Assembly (NCBI GenBank): GCA_019925095.2
Contig: CM034392.1
Coordinates: 7,266,887 to 7,330,886, forward strand
DNA: 64,000 bases
Direction of reading: 5' to 3'
From: Dendrolimus kikuchii
Lineage: Eukaryota > Arthropoda > Insecta > Lepidoptera > Lasiocampidae
Positions 1-11,499 of the stretch are shown in pieces. The stretch's first letter is position 1, and every line of letters starts with the position of its first letter. Both the position numbers and the translations under genes were made by a program. Below the pieces are notes generated by a model. It made no database searches, was not told the origin of the DNA, and saw only the letters and a list, made by a program, of their open reading frames with translations.

Positions 1-440
1 ATTACAAAGATTGCTTTGAGAATCACTGGTCCATAACGTCGTATACCAGTTTCCAGCCATAAAGTGGGGGAAAACGGCAACAACTCAAAGAATCAACTTC
101 ACAGTTTACGCTTCGTTAGTGAGCTAGTATTATTTGCACCGAGTCGTGCAAATATGCAAACTTTGTTTACCCCTTTTTACTTGTGATTCGGTCCTATGTA
201 TTGTTACTGTTTTGTTTATTCTGGGATTTGTTTTACGTTATGTTGTTGTAATCTTAGCGTTACGATGTTCGTAAGTTAGGGTGTGTTGTACATATCTCAG
301 TGACCTTAAAACAACACTTTTGTAGAATCGTGTCTTGGATTTAACCCATTTATACACTAGTAAATTTAAAGATTTACGGCCCAAAGATCACACAGTACTA
401 ATATTTTCGCTATAGAAGTCCATAAAAACATTATATCTTA
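1..440. other. No recognised feature
   Basis: AT-rich DNA. I see no gene or repeat family that I can name. Confidence 0.5.
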
Positions 441-675
441 TTTTTTTTTATTGCAGGAGATCAGCAGACAGGCAGACGGCCCACTTGATGGAAAGCGGTT
501 ACCATCGCCTATGGACATTTGCAGCACCAAAAGTGCTACAAATGCGCTGCTGCTCTCTTATGAGAAACTGGAACCTGGTCACTAATGCCGGAATACAACT
601 CAAGGTTGTTATGGCGACATACTTTAGACCAGGGGTGGTAGCCATCCAGTCGGGCAAATGCCCTACCACCTGGTA
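441..675 (-). repeat. Poly(A)-tailed short repeat B, copy 1
   Basis: In sense orientation (minus) it ends TGCTGATCTCCTGCAATAAA plus an A run, so the plus strand opens with T9. Shared blocks: GGAAAGCGGTTACCATCGCC, ACAACTCAAGGTTGTTATGG and GGGGTGGTAGCCATCCAGTC. The open frames across it are incidental. SINE or LINE 3' end; family name not recognised. Confidence 0.85.
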
Positions 676-2339
676 AATTTCTATCCCATTGTCAGAATGG
701 CTCGTTATTACAATGAGGTAGCGGGTAACAACAAAGATATTGATATATTTGAACCAAATTTCAATAAATATTGTAAAAAATTTAAAAATATCCTTGATTC
801 TTAGTACATTTATAAAATAGATAATATTAGTTATATCCAAATAAAGATACATAAGACTAAAGCAATCATAATATTTAGTTATAAGTAAGTCATTTTTAGT
901 CTCGTAGTACTTTTTTTATGTATACACTTATTTGTGGATGGCAATCCAGATTTTTGTTTATTATATTTTAGTCGTAAGGTTTTGTAATGATTGTAATTTG
1001 TTTTGTACATCAGTAAATTTAAAAAGCAAATGGATGATATTAATTGTTATGTAATATTACGGTATCACTATGACATTAAGTCTGATTTACATCTGACTTA
1101 GTTAAGTAGTTGGCCAATTTACGAAACTGGCGAGTTCAGTCCTTATCATCGTTTAAACAGTAATTTTCCAATTGGGTAATAAGTGAAATTACGATGAATC
1201 TTTGTAATTTTACGCACGTAACATCTACGAAAAATTATCGATTAAATTATATCTTCTTTAAATAGGAAAATATTAAGAAAATTATTACTATTAAATTTTG
1301 AATGAATGTCTAAAATATGCTTGAAAAGAATAAAACGAAGAATGACTTAATATTAACTGTAACAGAGTCAGCTTTATATATTTTGAAACAATTATCCACT
1401 ATGTAAAATAATATATGTATATATTTTTGACATATAATATGGCTTCCACGCAAATGGCACTAATTTTATTCTCGTCCTTTACGTTTTAAAGTCTATCTGT
1501 CACGTTGACATTGCAGACCTTCTTTTGACTATCCTACTAATATTATACACGCAAAAGTTTATAAGAATGTTTGTTACTCTTTCACGGAAAAACTACTGAA
1601 TGGATTTTGATGAAACTTTACAATAATATAGCTTACACATCAGAATAACGCATAGGTTATAATTTATATAGATATAGTGTGAATTATCTAAAATATAACG
1701 ATATTCCATCAATAATAAAACTTAACCTACATACAAAATACTTGTGTGATAATTTTTTGGAAGTCTTCTTAATAACTATTTCTAAAAGGTGACATCTAGT
1801 CAAGTAGGACTTAATAGCTTTTCAAAGATATCTACATTTTTAAATGAGCTATTATTGTTTTTCCTATTAAGTGTTTAATTCAGTTAAGCATACTCAATAC
1901 AAAATCACGTAGATCTTCCTACATTTACTTAAAAAAATAAAAACGTTATTATTTTTATATTACCATTGCATTACCAAAGTTATCCCAAGAACAGATTTTC
2001 AAACAACACTCATTACACGAATAAACTCCATAAGATATGAACAAAGTATGAATGAAAATTCATTGCGCAAAATGAACGTGGTTTCTTACAGAAAGCAAGG
2101 CAAAGTTTTATATCGAACTGTATTATTAAAAATATGGGTACTTTAAAAAATCTTGTAAGAGGAGTTCATAAAGTTAAGTATACACACTCGTAAAAATGTA
2201 CTATCATAACATTAAGTGGTCATTTGTATCGTGTTATTTCTTCAGGCTTACATATCTCTATCATATTACATTTTATATTATTTTTTTTATAACATATAAT
2301 CGAATACAATGCAAGAAAACTTAACTTATTTGTATTGTA
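676..2339. other. No gene seen; one Helitron start at 1532
   Basis: AT-rich intergenic DNA. Open frames are short and without domain character. Confidence 0.5.
1532..1690 (+). mobile_element. 5' part of a Helitron-like repeat
   Basis: Starts A|TCCTACTAATATTATACACG followed by CTCTTTCACGGAAAAACTAC. A CTAG 3' end is not found nearby, so it is truncated. Confidence 0.5.
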
Positions 2340-2721
2340 TTCTACTCATAATCCCTCAAGACTATAAGTAGAATACTGAGCCCAGATCACCGTCTTCTAT
2401 GGGTAAGGTGCCCAGAAGGCTGGCTACGTTTCCTCGCTGGATCGCCATACTGATGCGTTGGCCGAGGTAAGCACCAGCCCTCTGATCACCCGAAGAGTCA
2501 ATGAGTCGTTTCGATCAATTTTGGTAGAGGCTCATGGCCTCAGGACCACACGGTCCAAGCGTCTCGACAGCAAACGGCACAAACATATAACTCTCACAGT
2601 GGGTTGCATATTTGCGCCGCTTGAGTGATTCGGCTGTTTCCCCCGCTGAACCGGCCGATTTAGACGTGTTTGGTAAATGGGATGCGGCCACCGTGTCTAT
2701 GCAAGTCGCATCCCACACCAA
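2340..2721 (-). pseudogene. Retroelement polyprotein C-terminal fragment (frameshifted)
   Basis: First frame: VWDATCIDTVAASHLPNTSK...ESLKRRKYATHCESYMFVPF, then AVETLGPCGPEAMSLYQN and a stop. A second frame continues [20 protein letters not shown] and [16 protein letters not shown]. This WD.TC.DT...KR.KY...FVPFAVETLGP pattern is one I know from C-terminal regions of reverse-transcriptase elements in invertebrates. The element class is not certain. One frameshift and loss of everything upstream make it dead. Confidence 0.65.
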
Positions 2722-2899
2722 AGGATATATTTATATTATTTATTGAAAAAAAAACAGTTTTGTACAGAATTTTTTAGTACCTACAAATCTTACATAAGAA
2801 GTTAGAATTAATACAACGCTAACATCATTTACCACATATTAAATAAATCGAAGAAATACTAGCTACCGTAAGTTGCATAGTGTCTAATATTCATTCAAA

Positions 2900-3208
2900 T
2901 CTATATAAATAAATAAAACTGAAGTAGGTATCTGTCTGTAATGTCAAAATAAGGGCTTTTTACTAAATACATACGAAAGCATATACGGTAAGTCTGTCTG
3001 TATGTTCCGGCTAATCACTTAAACGGCGGGACCGATTTTGACGGCAATTTCACTGGAAGACCGCTGATGTTATAAGGAGCAACTTAGGTTACTTTTATTT
3101 TAGAAAAAAAATTGAAAGGCCTACGCACACGCCGCCGACGTCGGCGCACCAGAAGGCAAATTAAATAAAATGTAATTTCACGCGAACGAAGTCCCGGGTA
3201 ACAGCTAG
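2900..3208 (+). mobile_element. Helitron (309 bp)
   Basis: Starts A|TCTATATAAATAAATAAAAC and ends GGTAACAGCTAG|T. The 3' text GCGAACGAAGTCCCGGGTAA is typical of these elements. No coding capacity. Confidence 0.75.
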
Positions 3209-4212
3209 TTTATTGTATAAATGTTAATTTTGTCAATTTTACTAATCTAATAGTAACTCGGAAGAGCTCCTAAATAATTCCACACTACTAAATATCGCCA
3301 CAGATCTATTAAAACATATTTTTCGACTAAATCGTTCTGAATTATTAAAACTCAGTGGTGTTCAAGAAAAATTACTGTACGTTACACGTAAATATACCGG
3401 TAGACATAAATATATGAGAACAGGCAATCAGATCTAGTGAGATACATTTATGACGTCATAAGTTCGTAGAAATAAAATGAGTCAAATAGCAATTTAATTA
3501 TTTAAAGAGTAATTAAAATGATTTATATCGTGATATTTTTAAAGTAATACTATGGTTTATTTAAAACCCGGTTTTCTATACATAAATATTGTTAGAAATT
3601 CATGTAGGTAAGTTCTTATGTCCACATTCCCATTTAGCGTTTCTGTTTTTACCAAAATGATTACTGTAACCTAATAATCGTCTATTGCACAGTTGTCTGT
3701 TACTAATAGAAGCACCTATAAAGTTTAAGACGGACATAACTGTAACTAATTTTAACTAGCTAAACCCAATTACATCCGCATTGTTCGCGTGTTCGCGCGA
3801 AACTTGCAACTTGATACCGACATTCTGCACCATTCCCAACAATTCCGTTCCAAGTGTCAGATCAAATCGCTCAATTTGGCGAAATCTTGCTTGCACTAGT
3901 TGTCTAAAATTTGCATGGAAGGTTTTAGTTGTACATAATATTCGTTACTAGAACTATTAATATTATATATAAATAATTTATGTGCCCTCATCACTTTCTT
4001 GTGCGTTGAAATACATAGTTAACACACTTCGTGCGCCTCTATATTAAAATGGTGTATGTGCCAAAACAAATAACATATAATGAAATTAAATCTTTATTTG
4101 TATGAATCATGGATAACAATGTCTTATGATATGATGAGAACCTGTTTCGCCATTTACTGGCATAAAAAAAATCTTAAAAAGTAATAATTATGGTTTATAA
4201 ATCTATACTTAA

Positions 4213-4773
4213 TCTAATATATAAAATTCTCGTGTCACAGTGTTAGTTACCATACTCCTCCGAAACGGCCTGACCGATTTTTATGAAATTTTATATGCAT
4301 ATTCAGTAGGTCTGAGAATCGGCTACTATCTATTTTTCATACCCCTAAGTGATATGGGTTGTCCACCCCTAACATTTAAAAAAAAAACTTGGACAATTTT
4401 TTTTATTTTATTTTTTATAATGTTGCATTAAAAAATACATACAACCCTAAATTTTCACCCCTCTACGATCAACTCCTATTTTTTATTTGTCAATTATAAG
4501 CTTTAATTTTTTGGCAAGATTTTTAATCTTATTTTGTCATGACTTAGAATAAAAAAAAAAATATTACTCTTTTAGATTCACAATTAGAACCGGTAGGCGG
4601 CGCTGAGATCGGATTCTGGAATCCTCCTAATCACCTGGAGCGATTTTGGTGATTTTGTTTTTGTGTTTAACTGGGTACCCGGATGGTTTAGATTCGCAAT
4701 TAGAACCGGTACGTTGCTCAGTGATCGGGTTTTAGAATTTTATTTTTTAAAGGCAGGACAACGTCAGCCGGGG
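4213..4773 (+). mobile_element. Helitron (about 560 bp) lacking its terminal CTAG
   Basis: Starts A|TCTAATATATAAAATTCTCG, a start common to lepidopteran Helitrons. Its 3' part reaches GGACAACGTCAGCCGGGGCC, the usual pre-terminal hairpin text, then runs directly into the next Helitron without CTAG. Confidence 0.7.
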
Positions 4774-4961
4774 CCTGTACTAATATTATAAAGAGGTAAA
4801 GTTTGTGAGTTTGTGACGTTGTAGAGGGTAATCTCTGGATGTACTAAACTGATTTTACTGTTAGAAAACTACGTTAACAGGGAGTGTCATAGGCTATAAA
4901 ACAGACGCTATATACCACGGGAACGGGGCAGAGCGCGGGTGAAATCGCGTCGCGCCGCTAG
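4774..4961 (+). mobile_element. Helitron (188 bp), same family, abutting another Helitron
   Basis: Body and 3' end (GCGCCGCTAG|T) match 28137-28329. The expected 5' TC reads CC (4774-4775), and no host bases separate it from the 3' end of the preceding Helitron. Confidence 0.82.
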
Positions 4962-5111
4962 TATCATATATTTTTATTGAATAGTTTTTGTCACCTTTGT
5001 GTCAAAGTTTAATACAATTATATACTTGATGAATGTCAACTTTAATAATTTATACTTTAATAATTAATTGTCGAATATTTTGAATTATGAGCGCATGTTG
5101 GCTATAAAAAA

Positions 5112-5118
<7 letters not shown>

Positions 5119-5201
<83 letters not shown>
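5119..5201. repeat. (TA)n microsatellite
   Basis: About 83 bp of uninterrupted TA. The open frame read across it (alternating Tyr-Ile) is not a gene. Confidence 0.98.
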
Positions 5202-5203
<2 letters not shown>

Positions 5204-5485
5204 AAGAACACTAATATACTCATTAAATATAATAACAATAATATTCGTAAACTATTTGTGAAAAATGTTAAAGTACATTCATTACATTGCGCTTTGGCAG
5301 TTTACTTGATCTAATGTGCTAACGTTCTGTGGGTTAGGAAATATTTCGTGAGGAAATATGCACCTCGAGATAAACAATGTGTAACCCACTAATTAGCTTT
5401 TGAGAGGCATGGTATGTAAATCATCTAGTCTTTTAGAAATTGGGAAGCTTAGTCCCCTCTTTTTAGAACTGCCATAGTATAAATT

Positions 5486-5635
5486 AGAGATGCCACGAAT
5501 AGTGGTTTATCCGAATACTGAAAATTCGGTCACGCTTTCGGCAGAAGCGCCGAATATTCGGCTACCGAATGTTTGACATAAGATTGTAAAATTCGCGCGT
5601 AGCAGGTTAGTATTGGAGCAATAATTTATAAAGTA
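5486..5635. mobile_element. hAT-like end with CCGAAT motifs
   Basis: TTAGAGATGCCACGAATAGT followed by repeated CCGAATA and TTCGG motifs resembles ends of hAT-type elements (TAGAGATGCxACGAATA). A CCGAATA-rich stretch at about 7160-7235 may be the other end, but lacks the terminal GCATCTC. The Helitron at 5636 interrupts it. Confidence 0.4.
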
Positions 5636-5825
5636 CTAGCTGTCTCGGCAGACGTTGTGCTGCCCTGAAGAAATAAAATTTAGAACCCGATTCCAGCGCC
5701 ACCTACCGGGTCCAAATGTAAGCTATCCTATCTTTCAAGTCGGATCAAACTGCACACGGTGTGCAAATAGTTTAGGAGTCCATCGCGGACAAACAACGTT
5801 AACACGTAATTTATATATATTAAGA
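5636..5825 (-). mobile_element. Helitron (190 bp), minus orientation
   Basis: Read on the minus strand it starts A|TCTTAATATATATAAATTAC and ends ACGTCTGCCGAGACAGCTAG|T. It interrupts a CCGAAT-rich element (see 5486-5635). Confidence 0.82.
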
Positions 5826-5939
5826 TTTTATTGCGCCCTCGCAAATGATAGGGGTACACATATATATAAAAAATATAAAACAATACAAAAAATATAATAT
5901 TTTGACTGTGCCCTCTCTATATATACTCGAAATACCTAT

Positions 5940-6153
5940 GTTTGTCAAAACTAATCCACACCTATTCATTCAGTATTCGGAGGTCTTTTCACGTAACAGA
6001 CGCAATGAATTTAGAGTGTGCACCATAAACTCAATTACTGCATTAATGTGCAAAAGTGTCTATTGCATGCCCTGGCCCTTCGCATACAACAAGGTTCCGA
6101 AGTCTCTTAGAGAGCTGCCATGTCTTGTACACTATTTAAAAAATAAATAAATT
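5940..6153 (+). pseudogene. LINE reverse transcriptase C-terminal scrap
   Basis: The last 70 codons read FSRNRRNEFRV and then WPFAYNKVPKSLRELPCLVH and YLKNK-stop, like the YNKLP..IR.L....FK..LK ending of non-LTR elements. Upstream is unrelated. Confidence 0.45.
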
Positions 6154-6170
6154 CGCTACTTACCACTCAA

Positions 6171-6374
6171 GGCCGCTTGCATAAGGTGGCTTAAATTTAT
6201 TTAAGAAACACAAAACGTATTTAACACCCTAAAATACAATTAGCGTCTTGCACAACGCAAAATTTGCCGCTAAATATGTTTAAAGAACTGTCAATACGTT
6301 TTGTGTAAAACGTATTTAGGCAGTTTAATATAATTAACTAATTTTATTTAAAGGCGATCGTTATGCAAGCGGCC
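6171..6374. mobile_element. MITE-like element with 14-bp perfect terminal inverted repeats
   Basis: GGCCGCTTGCATAA at 6171-6184 is repeated inverted at 6361-6374. Inside, AAAACGTATTTA motifs also occur in both orientations. The target duplication is unclear. It lies just after the LINE scrap. Superfamily not assigned. Confidence 0.75.
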
Positions 6375-7457
6375 CTAATGTTATTATAATGTAAATATGT
6401 TTACGGACGATAAAACATTATGAACTGACATAAATATATTCGACATGCTGTAATGGTAGACATTTTATTATTTAGATGTATGTCTTATAGATTAATATTA
6501 TTATTATTTTTATATTGTATGTCTTTCAAGACCACGGGCCATAAAAATGGCCCGGACTTTTGGGGGGCTTGCGTGGGGCCATGGAAAGGCCAACACGCAG
6601 AGGCTCCTTGACAAATTAAATGTAAATGTGGCGTGACACTGACCGGCGATTATCCCTGTCTACACTATATAGTAATGCACCCAAGGACAAGCCCCGGCCA
6701 GTGTAGGACTATTGTGGGAAATGAGGACAAAAGTACCGGGCTATTGTGGTGAACTGCTAATGGTACTAGGGGTCTGGGAATATGGGGATTATGGACTTAT
6801 TATTATAATTATTAACAAATGTAATTTTTATTATTAATTGTATAAAATGTTTATCTGTAAGTTAATATTGTAATAATAATTTTGCACGCCCAATTAAGGG
6901 GCGAATGCATTGATACTATAAAAACTGAACATCTTTGTACATGAATTACGCAAAAAATATATTCTATTCTACTCATAAATAAAATTATATTTTAAGTTTT
7001 AAGCGCGATTTTTCTTCTGACATTTTAAAAACTGATCGAAACCTAATATTAAAATAAAAATACTCGCATTTAAGTTTAACACGACTAAAACGTAGCTTAA
7101 CTATCCAATTTTGATGGAAACATGTGTAATTTTGAGTAATATGTGCCTTTATTTGACGATTTGGTATTTCGGTATTTAGCCGAATAGTACTCAGTATTTG
7201 GCCGAATACCGAATAGTTAAAAAATGGGCGAATAGTCCGTATTAACCTCCATTTGGAAGTATGGCAATAAAATAGCCGAGTAAAACAATACAAAGGTTAG
7301 CAGAAACCTTGATAAGCCTTTTGCTGATACATCTTATACCCAAGTCTGTAGGTAGAAACGAGGATAAACTATTTATATCCCTTAAGCTATGCGTTTGAGA
7401 AAGGTAAGGTCGTAAAATAGAAAATTGCTTTGTGTATGTGCATTTGAGCTCGACATG
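6375..7457. other. No gene seen
   Basis: Contains GC-rich text with GACCACGGGCCATAAAAATG and GGCCCGGACTTTTGGGGGGC (6530-6570), probably from an older retroelement, and CCGAATA-rich text at 7160-7235. Confidence 0.45.
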
Positions 7458-7680
7458 TCTATATATTAATATGTGAAGCAAAAACTTTGTACCCCTTTTT
7501 ACGAAAATTGCGCGGACGGAGGAGTATGAAATTTCGCACACTTATAGTATATATAGAGGAGTGCAAAATGCTATTTTTTTTTAAATTGTGCATACAAAAT
7601 ACATTAAATCAATAAAAAAACATTACACACACTACCATGTATTTACACGCACACGCATATATAATGTCTGTATATCCGCT
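7458..7680 (+). mobile_element. Truncated Helitron, family of 24482-24855
   Basis: Shares the 5' about 220 bp (GTGAAGCAAAAACTTTGTAC; GGAGTATGAAATTTCGCACA) and then loses similarity near 7680. Its left flank is G rather than A. Confidence 0.75.
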
Positions 7681-7849
7681 AACTACTCCTAAATCACGCA
7701 ACGGACTTTTAAACGGTTTTCATCATCAGTTAGATAATTTTTAACGGAATGTTTATTGTATCATATAAAAACTTAATAAAATTTTTACTGGTTTGAAATC
7801 TCTAATAAAATATAACTAAATTTTCTGTATTACAATAGTTTATAATATA

Positions 7850-8049
7850 CTAGTTTTGTCCGCAGCTTCGATCTCGTTAATTTTATTCTACGGGAGCCGT
7901 TAATTTACCCAAATAAAAAGTAGCCTATGTGCTATTCCAGACTATAATCTATCTCCGCGCCAAATTTCATCCATATTCGTTTAGCCGTTCTGGCATGATT
8001 GAACAACAAATATCCAACCAAACTTTCGGATTAATAATATTAGTATAGA
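7850..8049 (-). mobile_element. Helitron (200 bp), minus orientation
   Basis: Read on the minus strand it starts A|TCTATACTAATATTATTAAT and ends CTGCGGACAAAACTAG|T. No coding capacity. Confidence 0.82.
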
Positions 8050-8246
8050 TTAAACCCTTGGAATGCCAGTTCTTTTTTGGTAAAAAAAAGTTCGTAAGCA
8101 ATAAAAAAAAACATCTTTCAGTTGAACTCTTTATTATATTTCACAGGAACGTACCCAGTGGTAGAATTCGGGATCTTACCATTGCCCAACAGTGGGCACG
8201 CAGCTAAAAAGTTCACGAAAAAAAAAACAGTCGCCTACATTCCAAG

Positions 8247-8425
8247 ATTTAAAAACAATACATACATACATAACTTCACGCCAGTTCGCTTGCGGGGTAG
8301 GCACGAACAACAGAGCGCCATTTAGGCCCATTCTTACACACCTCACTTGCTTCTTTGACATTCATAACTCTTGTCATGCACACTCGTCTGTTCTTAAGGC
8401 TCCTGACATCACCCTCCGCTAGTAC
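8247..8425 (-). mobile_element. RTE-like LINE 3' end, minus orientation
   Basis: Minus-strand text GGGCCTAAATGGCGCTCTGT, CTACCCCGCAAGCGAACTGG and GTGAAGTTATGTATGTATGT, ending in a short tandem ATGT tail as RTE elements do. Two more copies at 18846-18935 and 56078-56258. Confidence 0.75.
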
Positions 8426-8939
8426 CCGATCAATTTAAAAACAATATAAGTACATATTTAAATTTTGAGATATAGGTACGATATTTTGTATTAAATATTT
8501 ATTTATGGTTCCGTAGTTAAATGACGACGATACGCACTTGCTGGATTTATTTGAAGCCCTAACAACAAATGATCTAAATTTAACCGATATTACATACATT
8601 CACCGGAGTTTCCCAAAAGATTCTCAGCATAGTAGTGTTGGAGCCAAATCGGATTCCGTTCGCAAATAATCAGTGTTAAGTCGACCCCTCATAAAACGAT
8701 GGAACCCATATTACGAGGCTTTTTTCTATCTCCCTTTGACATCTTTGTGTCTTTGTAAATGTCGTCTTGGTATAATTGAATAATTTATTGTGTTTGTAAA
8801 AAACAAGAATAAGAAGTCATGGTAGCGTAATGGCTAACGCACGCGTCCCAAAATCAAACGCATGCATCACTCAGGCAGTTTTCTGACCTAATGTGTATAT
8901 TATTACAATTACCACATGCATAATAATAACACTGTGCAT

Positions 8940-9265
8940 TAAAAGAGGATGTAGTGACAAAGTTGAAAAAGGAATGTTAAGGTGGTTTCGACATGTAGAG
9001 AGAATGAATGAAAGCAGAATCACAAAACAAGTATATGACAGCATTGTAACTGGCAGTCGGTGCTTGTAGAGCGAGACGTACTAACCATGATTAAATTGAA
9101 GATATTTCTAAGAAAGGTCTGATGAAAAGCAGTTTAAATAAGCGTGTATGTATAAAAAGATTAATGAAAGTTGATGAAGCGAAAAGTGTTTGTCAGAATC
9201 GCAGCAGGTGGATATCCATCGTCTCTGCTTACCCCTATGGGAAACAGGCGTGACAATATTATGTA
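8940..9265 (+). pseudogene. Degenerate RTE-like reverse transcriptase C-terminal remnant
   Basis: Broken frames read RWFRHVERMNESRITKQVYD, then after frame breaks SSLNKRVCIKRLMKVDEAK and CQNRSRWISIVSAYPYGKQ. This order is the typical C-terminal end of insect endonuclease-reverse transcriptase LINEs. Not functional. Confidence 0.7.
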
Positions 9266-10483
9266 CCACGTGCTAACAACGGTGAAGAAAAACATTTTGG
9301 TAAGATCTGTACATCGAGATATGTCGAACCTGCCAAAGTCATCTTGTGGCGGGTATACTGTCCGTTTTCTAATAGTAAGAGGACCGAGCCCAGTAGTGGG
9401 AGGTTTATGGGCTCTTTTCTATAATAGTATAAAATTATAAACATGCCGTGCCTGTACGTTGTAGCTATTTAAAAAAAGCCAACTGGAATAGACTATATAA
9501 ACGATGGAGAACACAATGCATTTTTTTTAGATTTCTCGTCTGTTTGTCGTTTTGTGTCTTTGCTCGGAATTCAAATAAAAACTACGAGGCCGATTTGGAT
9601 GCGGTTTTCGCTGGTCAACAGCAAATTCTAATGACAACAAACAGATAAACATACAAGAAATCTAAAAAAGAAGCGTCGTGTTCTCTGTTGACTAATATAG
9701 TCTATTCCAGTTATTTTTTTAGTAAACGGTAATGTTGAGTAAACGGCATGTTTAGAATTTTATATTATTATAGATTGTAAACAATCAAAAAATCGAATAA
9801 AGTGATTCTAAACCTAAAATCTCAATTGTTGTATACAATACACTACGCTCTTTTAATTTTATGATAAATTGTAACGAATTTACATTCCATTAAAACAGTT
9901 ATCATTCTTTGTTTACTCTCAGACACTCAGACAAAAGACGTATTCAAGTTTTATAAAAAAAAAAAACAAATTAATAAAGACAACATTTTCCATTGTTACG
10001 CTCTTATTTCAGGCGATAAAATCATCCACATTATTAATGCCCAATGAAACGTAGGAAAACAAAAGGCGTGCAAACATTTATTTTTGCTCATTTGGGCGTC
10101 GCGTCGCACTTCGTTAACCTGTCACGAATTTAAACGGGACAATAAAATGTGTCACGATTTTAAATGATTTTAACAATATTACATGTTTTTTTTTTTAATT
10201 ATGAAGCCGTGTATTCAGGTGCGAGCCGTCACTGTTGCAGTTACAGCAACCAAAAATGATAGTACGTGACTCGCAAGCTTCAGCTAGCGGCACGCGGTGT
10301 ACTCGCAACAAGCCGACAATAACCACCAGAGATGTGACTTATTTAAGATACAAGTATTTGAAACACACATACAAGATCCATTTTTTTTAATTGCCTTCCT
10401 CCTGCTTCTTATGCCATGAAAGCGTGTATTCATTTTTTTTTTTGTTTAAACACGGTTAAGAGGTATCTTTATTTATTAATCCT
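9266..10483. other. No gene seen; repeat scraps
   Basis: GAGCCCAGTAGTGGGAGGTT (about 9386) is the common lepidopteran 'gcccagcagtgggac' repeat text. The rest is AT-rich. Confidence 0.5.
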
Positions 10484-10790
10484 TCATTTTTTTATTGTAT
10501 GAGTTCAGCAGACAGCCAGAAGGCCCACCTGATGCAAAGCGGTTACCATCGCCTATGGACATTTGTTTCACCAAAATGAGCTGCCGCTCTTTAAAGGGAG
10601 TCTGGAACCGACCGGCACACAACTCAGGGTTGTTATGGCGGCATAATCTAGACCAGGGATGGAAGCCATCCAGATGAGGAAGTACCCTACCCCTTGACTG
10701 TGGGTTGTTTTGTCACCTCATAAAATGCCGCAGGCAAAAAAGGCCGCAGGAAATTGTATTCTTTCTCCGTTCCTGCACGGATAATCTTAT
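10484..10790 (-). repeat. Short repeat B, copy with the longer 5' part
   Basis: Same blocks as 441-675, extended to GTATTCTTTCTCCGTTCCTG and CACGGATAAT, which defines more of the unit. Confidence 0.8.
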
Positions 10791-11134
10791 AATCTTTTCT
10801 TTTCTTTTCTCTTTACTCTTTAACAAAATCTTAATACTAATACAGTTCTCACTAATTCTAGAATTTTCTTATTACTATATAGGTACAACATTTCTATCTT
10901 TATTTTTTGTTACATTTCCTGTTTTTTAGTGTTTATTTTTACTACTATTTTATTCTTACTATTTATGACTATATTTCTATCTTCTACTCATTTATTTATA
11001 TATATTATTGTTATGGTTACATCACTAAGAACTAAGTTTGGAGGAAACGTTGTTTATTATATACTAATTATTAAAAACTATAGGAACACATACAATTATA
11101 TGTAAATAACTTTATTTACTACGGTTCCTATTGA

Positions 11135-11496
11135 TCACTCTAATATATTTGTTGCAAACTCAACGAAGCCCTCCCTCAACTTCGTGCTAAGTAGATCCTC
11201 TATATTTTCTACCTTGATATCAGTGCGCAGGGCGTTCTCCGCGTCATACCGCTTCTGTGCAAAGAGGGGGCGCTCGAATATCATGTGTAAGGGGTTCTTC
11301 TTCTCCTGTTCTGATCCCCCTTCAACTTGCACCAATGTAAGTATTGAGAGAATGTGGTGTACACATTAGAGTACGTTACTCTATATTCTCGGTTACAGTT
11401 CAGTGTAATGGAATCTTTCAAGGTCATTTTCCCCACTTCCAGACCTTTGATTGATTTGAAATATTGCACGCATATTAAGGACCGATGACAATACAA
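11135..11496 (-). pseudogene. Unidentified coding-like stretch with a frame change and poly(A) signal
   Basis: On the minus strand, frame 1 (11496 down to about 11310) reads GLEVGKMTLKDSITLNCNRE, then YRVTYSN and SQYLHWCKLKGDQ. Frame 2 (11335 down to 11135) reads VQVEGGSEQEKKNPLHMIF, then ENALRTDIKVENIEDLLSTK and LREGFVEFATNILE-stop. An AATAAA follows the stop within about 25 bp (near 11110). The biased, protein-like composition in two overlapping frames suggests a terminal exon or retrocopy broken by a frameshift, or a short intron between them. I do not recognise the family. Confidence 0.35.
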
Positions 11497-11499
11497 TAA

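Noticed and set aside
485..676. Open frames in the poly(A)-tailed repeats (also 15969-16208, 18859-19245, 19850-20044)
   Set aside because: The frames differ between copies and carry indels. The shared unit is a non-coding repeat.
8811..8860. tRNA-like text (TGGTAGCGTAATGGCTAACG)
   Set aside because: Resembles an A box, but no B box or cloverleaf follows. At best a scrap of a tRNA-derived repeat.
11135..11335. Alternative terminal exon of the annexin
   Set aside because: It is 24 kb beyond the good terminal exon and has no GD.SG.YK motif. The exon at 35236-35292 completes the frame and the repeat 4 calcium site.
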